Positions 43,183 through 52,400 of a DNA stretch of 64,000 bases are shown here, piece by piece. Source of the DNA: Algoriphagus sp. AGSA1. Lineage in GTDB: Bacteria; Bacteroidota; Bacteroidia; Cytophagales; Cyclobacteriaceae. The notes below the pieces were generated by a model. That model did no database searches. It was not told the origin of the DNA and saw nothing but the letters and a program-made list of their open reading frames with translations. The position numbers and the translations under genes were made by a program. The stretch is taken from assembly GCF_021390545.1 (NCBI RefSeq), contig NZ_JAJUWR010000012.1, positions 62,001-126,000 of the forward strand, written 5' to 3'. Positions within the stretch are counted from its first letter, which is position 1. Each line of letters starts with the position of its first letter.

Positions 43183-44151
43183 TTAAGGGCGGACTTTAGC
43201 GTATTTTTTGAGGAGGAAGGATTTCAGGGCAATATAGAAAAGTCCTGTTGCCAGCATTACGCCCAACCCCAAGTAAGGGTCTGGTGTTGATTTGGGATAG
43301 ATAAAAAGTATGAAGTTGACGCCTAGTTGAAGTAGCGCGTAACAGAGTGCTATATTAACATGAGGAAAGCCTCCTTGATTAGCCAGGATCTGGTAAAGAT
43401 GTGTTCGGTGTGGTTCGGAAATCTTTTCTCCTTTAAGGATCCGTCCAAAAATAGTGATAGCTGTATCCAGCCCATAAATGAGCAGAAAAAGAATGACGGT
43501 CCAAGAGTCTGTATACAAATACCATTGTACCAAGAAGTAAATCATCAGATAGGCAAGGGAGATACTGCCTATATCCCCTGCAAACATCAGGGCTTTTTTG
43601 CGAAGATTGAAGATCAGGAAAACACAGATAGCTAGGATCTCATATCGGATCAGAAACTGGTCAAAGATCCCCATGTATGCGTTCACCGCAAGCATGCTTC
43701 CCAGAAAGACCAAGCCATACAGTCCAGTGACTCCATTGATACCGTCCATGAAGTTGACCCCATTGATGATGGCCAGGGCAATAAAATACAAGACAGGCAG
43801 GGCCCACAAATGAATCTGCACGAAAACATCCAGATCATAGAAAGCCATAGTCAGAGCCAAGAATTGCACGGCAAACCTGATCTTGCTGGATATACTATAT
43901 ATGTCATCCAGCAGGCTGATGGCAGCAACCCAAACCACTCCTAAAACCATCCAGGTATGCTGGAAGTCGAAAGCCATCCACCAAAACAGGATCGCAAAGG
44001 GAAAAAGAATCCCTCCTCCCCTCACAGTGGTATGGATATGGGAACTGCGGTGGTTTGGCTTATCTACAATATTGAACCTCAGTGCCAGTCGGTGATAGAC
44101 TAGGGCAAGGAGAAGCAGCAGTAAAAAAACTATAATTTGAGATAAAATCAT
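43183..44151 (-). CDS. Polyprenyl-phosphate sugar-1-phosphate transferase (WecA/MraY family)
   Basis: A 322-residue integral membrane enzyme of the MraY/WecA (PNPT) family with about 10 helices. Family motifs: VDKPNHRSSHIHTTVRGGGILFP near 33-55, the metal-site DDIYS (about 82-86), NGVNFMDGINGVTG (about 130-143), LMFAGDIGSIS (about 188-198) and EPHRTHLYQ with its HxxH histidines (about 254-262). It transfers a HexNAc-phosphate from a UDP-sugar to undecaprenyl phosphate, starting lipid-linked surface-glycan synthesis. It lies 185 bases after neuC, at the edge of the glycan cluster. Confidence 0.9.
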   Translation of the reverse strand: MILSQIIVFLLLLLLALVYHRLALRFNIVDKPNHRSSHIHTTVRGGGILFPFAILFWWMAFDFQHTWMVLGVVWVAAISLLDDIYSISSKIRFAVQFLALTMAFYDLDVFVQIHLWALPVLYFIALAIINGVNFMDGINGVTGLYGLVFLGSMLAVNAYMGIFDQFLIRYEILAICVFLIFNLRKKALMFAGDIGSISLAYLMIYFLVQWYLYTDSWTVILFLLIYGLDTAITIFGRILKGEKISEPHRTHLYQILANQGGFPHVNIALCYALLQLGVNFILFIYPKSTPDPYLGLGVMLATGLFYIALKSFLLKKYAKVRP

Positions 44152-44336
44152 TAACTATTTCATGAATATTTAATTACAGTTAAAGCCTAAATACAGGTGG
44201 TTTCTATCTTCGTAGGTTCAGCTGTAATCCAAACTTCTAGATTCAATGAAATTGCAAATTTTTGGTGTAAGTTGTATTCATGCTCTGTCATTTCTTCAAC
44301 TCTAACTCTATAGTATAGATCTCTAGGCACTAACTG

Positions 44337-45491
44337 TCAAAATGTGATGGTTTTGTGAAAAACAAGAGGAACCTCCACTAAATTCTTTGCAATTTTATCA
44401 CCTGCATCGCCATTACCGTAGATGTCAGATGACGCAGGTTTCTGGGTGTTTTTAATAGTCACAAGAGCCTGATAAATACTATCTGAAGAATATGGCACAT
44501 CTATAACATTAAATCCGCGCTCTCTCTGATTTTGTCTTGTACCGATATTTACAACAGGAACACCTAAATAAGCGCATTCCCTAATTCCCACACTACTATT
44601 TCCTATTAACCCCTTGCTATTGTAAAGAAGCTTCAAAAAATCAGTTGGCTCCATATTTTTGAAGAAGTGAAATCTTTTAAGATCGTGCTTTTCTCTAAAT
44701 GCTCTTATCCCTGTACTCGTGCCATCAGCTCCTGCATCTACGTTTGGCCAAAACCAAAAAACGGGTTCATCCAATCTATGAAGAGCTTTTAAAGATTCTT
44801 CAATATGTATTCTAGAACTCTCTACCTCGGTAGTTACAGGATGCTGCATAACGACCCAATATCCATTTGAGATATCAGGGTTACCTCCTACCCCACCATA
44901 TTTTTGTACAGGATCAAAGTCCAGAGTTTCACAATCTTTTACCTCATGAGCCAAGTCAATACTGGGGCATCCTGTGTTGAAAACAAAATCCTTCATTTCC
45001 CCCAACTTAATAACCCTATCATAAGCACCTTTAGACGCTACAAAATGATAATCAGATAGCTTGGTAATCGCATGCCTCACCTTTTCATCGATATTCCCTG
45101 TCACTTCCCCGCCTTGAATATGAGCCAACGGAATGTTCATATAGCTAGCTGATATAGCAGTAGCCATGGTTTCAAACCTATCTGCCACAGTGACTACTAT
45201 ATCAGGATTCAAATTATCAAACACAGTGGAAAGCTCAAGAATGCCTATCCCTGTAGTTTTGGCTGCAGCGGTTAGGTTTTCGCCTTCCAAAACACTGTAA
45301 ACCTTTGCTGCGATTTCAAATCCGTCTTTCTCTATATATTTGGTTGCCATACCATATCTGTCCAACAATGCTGATGCGGCAACTACCAATTGTAGTTCAA
45401 GTTTAGGATGTGCTTTTATTGCAGATAGAGCTGTCTTAATTCTGGAATATGATGGCCTTGCAGTGATTACTACACAGATTTTTCTTCTCAT
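44337..45491 (-). CDS. neuC: UDP-GlcNAc 2-epimerase, hydrolysing (NeuC type)
   Basis: A 384-residue GT-B-fold enzyme of the NeuC/NnaA type. It shows the N-terminal VITARPSYSR, DRFETMATAISASYMNIPLAHIQGGEVTGNIDEKVRHAITKLSDYHF, and the C-terminal nucleotide site GNSSVGIRECAYLGVPVVNIGTRQNQRERG. It hydrolyses UDP-GlcNAc to ManNAc (or acts on a bacillosamine analogue) for nonulosonic acid synthesis. The gene starts 5 bases after neuB, so the two are translated together. A CMP-nonulosonate synthetase gene is not in the window. Confidence 0.92.
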   Translation of the reverse strand: MRRKICVVITARPSYSRIKTALSAIKAHPKLELQLVVAASALLDRYGMATKYIEKDGFEIAAKVYSVLEGENLTAAAKTTGIGILELSTVFDNLNPDIVVTVADRFETMATAISASYMNIPLAHIQGGEVTGNIDEKVRHAITKLSDYHFVASKGAYDRVIKLGEMKDFVFNTGCPSIDLAHEVKDCETLDFDPVQKYGGVGGNPDISNGYWVVMQHPVTTEVESSRIHIEESLKALHRLDEPVFWFWPNVDAGADGTSTGIRAFREKHDLKRFHFFKNMEPTDFLKLLYNSKGLIGNSSVGIRECAYLGVPVVNIGTRQNQRERGFNVIDVPYSSDSIYQALVTIKNTQKPASSDIYGNGDAGDKIAKNLVEVPLVFHKTITF

Positions 45492-45496
45492 GATAC

Positions 45497-46489
45497 TTAC
45501 CTAATATGCTTGGACGTCAAAAAGTCCCATTTTTTTAAATCCACTGTAATTGTCTTGCCAAGGACGGAGTGATAATCATATGCTGGAATCCCTCGATTTC
45601 CCGGCTTTTTGGTTTCCAAATCACTTAATACAATTTCATGCCCTTTGGGCAGGTCTTTATTTACCGCTAAACTTTTTCCAAACATGGATTTCAGACCTTC
45701 ATATTTCTCTGTATCATCTTTTTGCACAGGGCTAAATAAGGACTCTTGTATTTGCCTGATACCAAGGCAGAGTTGTTTGGTCTGGTCAATCGTAATACTG
45801 GCCGATGAATCCGGCCCAAACTGTCTTTTATCAAAAACCACATGGAACTCGAAGATCTCTGCACCATGAGCGGCGGCGGCAAGACAGGCAAATATATCGC
45901 CGCTGTGATCAGAAAACCCAGTGGGGAGATTAAATCTTTCTTTCAACTCTTTGATGACATTGAGTCCCCATTGGTTCGGAATAGTAGGGTATGCAGTAGT
46001 ACATTGGAGAACGCTTAGCTTGTTTGTAAATTTCTTCAGAAAACTAATTGTATCTGCCAGTTCATGCATAGAGCTCATCCCAGAACTGAGTATGATTGGT
46101 TTTTGGGTTTGGCCGATTATTTCTAAGAGGAGGTGGTTTTTCACTTCTCCTGAGCCTATTTTAAAAAGATCCACATCTATCTTAGCAAGTAACTCTACTG
46201 CTGCTATACTAAAAGGTGATGAGATAAATTTCAATTTCTTCTCTTTGCAGTGATCTCTGAGTTCTTGCCATTGGGATGGTGTAAATTCCATTCTCTTCCA
46301 ATAGTCAAACCTGGATTTGTCTTGCTTAGAGAATTTGATACGAAAAGGTTCAAATTCTGAGCTTTCTGCTTCTGCAATATGGGTTTGGAATTTGATCGCA
46401 TCCACTCCAGTATCTGCTAGGGCATCTATATAGGCGTGGGCATTACCAAGGCTTCCATCATGAGCCTGTCCGACTTCTGCAATTATCAT
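45497..46489 (-). CDS. neuB: N-acetylneuraminate (nonulosonate) synthase, NeuB family
   Basis: A 330-residue NeuB-family synthase: a TIM barrel (IIAEVGQAHDGSLGNAHAYID, IKFQTH, SSPFSIAAVELL, KIGSGEV, LSSGMSSMHEL, QCTTAYPT, TGFSDHSGD) and a C-terminal SAF antifreeze-like domain (about 270-330, SLAVNKDLPKGHEIVLSDLETKKPG). It condenses phosphoenolpyruvate with ManNAc or a related HexNAc to give a sialic-type acid; legionaminate cannot be excluded. Its ATG at 46489 directly follows the stop of the giant adhesin gene, with no base in between. Confidence 0.92.
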   Translation of the reverse strand: MIIAEVGQAHDGSLGNAHAYIDALADTGVDAIKFQTHIAEAESSEFEPFRIKFSKQDKSRFDYWKRMEFTPSQWQELRDHCKEKKLKFISSPFSIAAVELLAKIDVDLFKIGSGEVKNHLLLEIIGQTQKPIILSSGMSSMHELADTISFLKKFTNKLSVLQCTTAYPTIPNQWGLNVIKELKERFNLPTGFSDHSGDIFACLAAAAHGAEIFEFHVVFDKRQFGPDSSASITIDQTKQLCLGIRQIQESLFSPVQKDDTEKYEGLKSMFGKSLAVNKDLPKGHEIVLSDLETKKPGNRGIPAYDYHSVLGKTITVDLKKWDFLTSKHIR

Positions 46490-49400
46490 TTATCGTATTA
46501 ATATAAAAACTCCTGCTTTTTCGACTGTTTCTCCTGATCGAGTTGTAAATATAGCCTTATAGACATAATTACCGTTTGGAACATCTTTCCCATTCAAAGT
46601 ACCATCCCATCCTAAGGTTTCAAGAGAATTGGCTTCAAAGATCAATTCGCCCCAAGTGTTAAATATATAGAAGTCCATATCGCTGACTCCTCTAAAGACC
46701 GGCTTGAAATAACTATTCTTCTGTCCATCAGGGGTAAAGGCATTCGGGACCATTATCAAATAATCATCAAACACATTGACTACCATCTGATATTGGGATT
46801 GACAGCCAATTTGGTCGGTGGTGGTAAGGGTTATGGTATATTGACCTTTTGATTGATATTGATAAGTAGGGTTTTGTTCTGTACTGGAGCCTCCGTCTCC
46901 AAAGTCCCAGTTCCAGGCAATGGCATTCCCTACAGACAAATCAGTGAAGTTAACATCATCCAAAATTTGGATTTCTCCAAGTACAATTATATTTCCACCT
47001 CCTAAATCTACTGAGTACTCAAAGTCTGCTTCCAATAATTCCTCGGCGATAATCACCCTGATCCTTTGATGGTCATTCCAACAGGAAGTACCTTTCGTAC
47101 TGCTTGAAACCCGATAGTCTCCGGAAACGGAAACACTGCTCAACTCCCCAAGCTGCATACTAGAACCGGTTGGGCTCAACACGTTATAGTCGTACACGCT
47201 AGGATTATACCCTTCTATATATTGTGTCAGATCCACCGACTGTGTCGGGTCACATACTATAGAAGGATTTGAAACTCTTAAATCTGGGATTTGTGACACT
47301 CTAATAGATGCCGGAGTGGGTTCTAGTCCACATATTCCCGTTCCTACTGCTGAAACATAATACACATAGGGATCACTTTTACTGGGCAGGCCTACCACTG
47401 TCAATTCTCCAGTGGGACTTAATGTGTAAGTTACCCCCCCAGTAGATCCTGATGTGACAGGGGAGTTTCCAGCTGCGTCGAAATACCAAGCAAAAGTCGC
47501 ATCTGGACTACTGGTGGTCACCTCTGGCTCAAGTACAGCTGTTTCCCCTTCACATATCTGTTCATTATCAACTTCAATTCGAGTAGGCTCCTCGGTAAGT
47601 TCAAGAGGACTATCAAATTCGTACGGACATCCTGAACTATCTTTGATAACAAAAGAATAGGTTCCTATGCTTAATCCTGAGATTACAAAATCGTCATTAG
47701 CATCGGCAGAAGAGCTGCCAATGCTGCCACCATCTTTAAATGTTTCCACTGAATACCCGCCATATCCTCCAGAAATGGAAAAGCTAATTTCACCATTATC
47801 AAGATTACATGAAGCATTCAGTCCTTTGACATCCGATACGGAAATAGGTGCCCTTGGGCCTAATACTTCTACATCACTTAGACTAAATTCACAGCCTGTA
47901 CCAGACCTAACCTTTAGTGAATATACACCTGCTGGAACATCGAATATATTGGTGGACTGGAACGCCCCCCCATCAAGGCTATACTCATAGGTACCATCTC
48001 CCCCAGTAGCATTCACAGTTATACGCCCGCCATCTCCAAAGCACTGCTCCGGAGTGAGATTAACAGTAGCTGAAGGTGCATCCGACACACTTACAGCTGG
48101 ATCTGCTAAATACCCAAGACAAACTCCATTCCCTGAAGCAGTTACATAATACTTATAAGGTTGTGCTGCGGAGCTCAGTCCTGCGATAGTCAAAGTACCT
48201 GCATTATCAATCTGATAAGTCACCCCGCTCGCATCAGGATTTGGACTTGAATTGATAACGTTACTTCCTGCGGCATCAAACGACCAAACAAAATCAGCGT
48301 TTGAAACCGCCGGGTCAAGGACTGGTGTAAGCGTAACTAATTCACCTTCACATACGGATTGATCATTCACCAAAATCTGAGTTGGCCCATCAATCAAATT
48401 CAGGTTAGGAGTTGAAAGTGTACATCCTTCAGCATCAGTTATTTCAAGGTAATAATCCCCGGTAGTTAGGTCATTTATTATTACCTCATTTTGAGAAAAA
48501 TTCTCGGTACTCACAAGAGAACCATTTTTATAAATATCAATTGTATACGGCAACCAGCCACCAGTTACATCCAATTCGATTTTTCCGTTGGCAGCTCCGC
48601 AACCTGGATCAACCTGCGAATAGTTTGAATAACTCAACGACGCTGGCGGACCTTGTACTTCAAGATCCAAACGCTGCGGACAGCCAGCAGGTGTGATCAC
48701 TTCTATTGTATAAATTCCAGCCGGAAGATTCATCGCTTCTAGTTCAGCTAAAGTCATATTAGGTCCGGAATTCAAGCTGTAAGTATATTCTGAACTTTCT
48801 CCTGAAACGGCAAAAATCTTCCCATTTGTATCCCCAAAACACTGTACTGGACTAGCTTCAAAAACCATAGCTGGCGTATCAAATACGGTAACCTCTACTC
48901 GGATTTCCTGCCCGGTGCAGACTACATAGAAATAAAAATCATGATCTCCCACAGGCAGATTTTCTATCTCTAGTACAGGGTTTAGCCAGTCTGAGTCATC
49001 CACATTATATGTTATCGATGGATCTTGAGGGTCAGGCCCTGTACTAATCCGCCCAACCTGACCTGGTTCCTTATACCAACGAACTTCTGTAGCAGCAGCA
49101 GGTGGCAGAGCAGGGTCTGGTGCCAAATGAATAGGTTGAATACTGATAGGGGAACCAAAACATGCGTCAATAGGTGGAACTACTTGATAGACAGGATCGG
49201 ATGCTACCCCAATAGAAAAACTAAAAACTTCTTCACAACCTCCGCTATCCCTTATTACTAAATAATACTTGCCAGGCTCCAAATCCTCAATTCCCGAAAT
49301 AGTACCTTGAGGCATGATAGTTCCCGAAACTGGATCATCTTTTCTCCATTCGAAAGTATAATTTTCCCAGCCTCCTGTCACTTCGACATTTCGGATAGCC

Positions 49401-52400
49401 CCATTTGCAAGGTCACAACTTGTCCTGATTATATCTTGAGTATTGATCGCTATTGGTGTGTCTGGTCCTTCTACAGCTATTTCAGTATGGAACATACAAC
49501 CATCAAGACCGCTAGTGTCACGAACTTGCAACTGGTACGACTTTGCCGCTAAGTTCTCAAAAATTGGATCTGGTTGCCAAGTCCCCCCATCTAGGCGATA
49601 TTCCCAGGTTCCATTACCTCCAGAAGGATTACTTACTTCAATCCTACCATCTGCCTCACCGTAGCAGGTAATAGCAGTCGCGATGACATCAGCTTCTACA
49701 GGAGCATTAACAGTAACATTCGCCTCGGTGACTTTAGTACATATCCCCGGGCCAGAAATCCTCAGATAATAAGTAAAGGAACCAGGCTCCAAACCTTCGA
49801 TAGTCAGCGTAGAGTTTGTTCCAATCTGGTAAATTATCCCTTCAGAATCTGGAGAATTACTAGAAATAATTTCCTGCGTAGCATTAGCATCAAAATACCA
49901 TCTCAATATAGGGCTAGCTCCTAATGGCACAGTTAATTGAGGTATCAAAGTTGCAATACCTCCTTGGCAGATTTCATCCTGCATAGGATCAGAGACTACA
50001 TCAAGCCCTTCATTGTTAGTGAGGTCAAAGAGATTTGGTGCAGATACATTGCAGGAGTTAACATCCACTACATCAACACTATAAGATCCAGGTTCCAATC
50101 CCTGTATGGTATATCGATTGCCATTTACCTGATAATTAAAATCATTTAGCGGGGATGAATTTACATTCAGCAAATAACCTGGAGTACCTCCAGTTATTTC
50201 AAAAACTACCTCCCCATTGAAATCACCACAGGTAGGGTCAGTAAATTCGACAGCAATGATCTGAAGTGGGTCGGGCTCCAACACTTCCACTTCCACAATG
50301 GTCACACAACCTATGGCATCCTGGATTTCAATTGGATATAACCCTGCTGTCAGTCCGTTGAAACTTCCATTGGTGTTTTGTTCACCAGTATTCAAAGTAT
50401 AGGTATATGTAGGATCTCCACCCGACACCAACTTAATCACCCCATCGTTGTTACCAAAGCAGGTCGCTGGAATTGCTTCGAAAACCACTTCAGGTAAAGG
50501 GTTGACCACTACCTCTACAGGTACCGGTGTAAGATCACAAGCATTTAATATTTCAGGTTTCAGGTAAAAGGTGTATGTCCCAGCATTGGTGAAGTTTGAC
50601 ACCGTAAGTTCTCCATTACTACTATTCACCGTAAAGTCTAATTCAAGTGCTGCATCATTGCCATCTACTATTTCGTCAGTAGCAGTTGAATCCTTGTACC
50701 AGCGATAGACCGGAGCGGCATCCGGCGCACCAGGGTTTAATACCTCTGGTAGGATAACAGCTGTTTCATTCAAACATACGGCGGCATCGGTTAAGCCATA
50801 TTCTGGGAGAATCTGAGCAGTGAGTGTGAAATCTTCAGTTGATTCACATCCACTTGCATCTATTACGCGCACGGTATAGCTTCCTGCTGCCAAGCCAGTA
50901 ACTCCTATCAGTGTTTCTCCTGTTGGTTCCACATTGGTACTTGAGGAATAGCTACCCAAAGGCTGCCCATTGATTTCCACTTGGTAAGTTCCATCCACTG
51001 CTGGAGTGCCCCCATCAACGGTAAATTCAATGGTACCATTGTCCACATCACAGTTTGGATCAGTGATTGTCCCTAGGTTAACCAATAATTCAACAGGTTC
51101 AGATACCTCTATTGTAAATTCATTCCTACAACCAGTGACATCATTCACCACCTGTACTACATAATTACCCGCAGGCAATCCCTCAAAACGGTTGCTGCTT
51201 GTATTAAATGAAGTGGCTCCACTTTGGAGAGTATAGCTGAAGTCACCGTTTCCACCAGACACCAATTCTATTGCTCCATCCGAACCCATAAAACATGATG
51301 TAGGTACAGGTTCAAATACTGGCCCAGGCAATGGGTTCACTACTACCTCTACAGGTACAGGTGTAAAGTCACAAGCATTTAATATTTCAGGTTTCAGGTA
51401 AAAGGTGTATGTCCCAGCATTGGTGAAGTTTGACACCGTAAGTTCTCCATTACTACTATTCACCGTAAAGTCTAATTCAAGTGCTGCATCATTGCCATCT
51501 ACTATTTCGTCAGTAGCAGTTGAATCCTTGTACCAGCGATAGACCGGAGCGGCATCCGGCGCACCAGGGTTTAATACCTCTGGTAGGATAACAGCTGTTT
51601 CATTCAAACATACGGCGGCATCGGTTAAGCCATATTCTGGGAGAATCTGAGCAGTGAGTGTGAAATCTTCAGTTGATTCACATCCACTTGCATCTATTAC
51701 GCGCACGGTATAGCTTCCTGCTGCCAAGCCAGTAACTCCTATCAGTGTTTCTCCTGTTGGTTCCACATTGGTACTTGAGGAATAGCTACCCAAAGGCTGC
51801 CCATTGATTTCCACTTGGTAAGTTCCATCCACTGCTGGAGTGCCCCCATCAACGGTAAATTCAATGGTACCATTGTCCACATCACAGTTTGGATCAGTGA
51901 TTGTCCCTAGGTTAACCAATAATTCAACAGGTTCAATCAAAGTCACCGGATCTGCTTCAATCTGGCACCGTGTATTTTTATTTTGAATGAAAATCTGATA
52001 GTTTCCTGCTGGAAGGTTCTGAAATAATCCGTGATTATCCGCGAAAGAGATATTGACTCCATTATCACCTATCAGTTCAAATAGAAAATCTGAGGCGTTC
52101 CCCGATGCTAGATTTACTTGGATAGACCCGTCAGTTTCTCCGAAACAGCTAATATTGGCTATGTCTGGAGCTATTGGATCCGGAAGTGGGAAAATCTCGA
52201 AATCAACAGAAATCCTAGGGAGGTTACATGCGTCTGGGCCAGACATCTCCAGCCAGAGTGTATAAATACCTGCCTCCAAATCAGTAATTGAAAGAGCTCC
52301 TGTGCTATTATCCACAGAATAACTCATTCCCAATGGCCCTGATCCATCAGTGATGGCTGACCCGCCAGTTTCAGATTCATACCAGTTAAATACGGGAACG

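Noticed and set aside
42950..43186. 78-codon plus-strand frame after the antiporter gene
   Set aside because: Low-complexity content rich in H, N, Q, T and Y, overlapping the antiporter end and reaching the transferase stop; no supporting motif.
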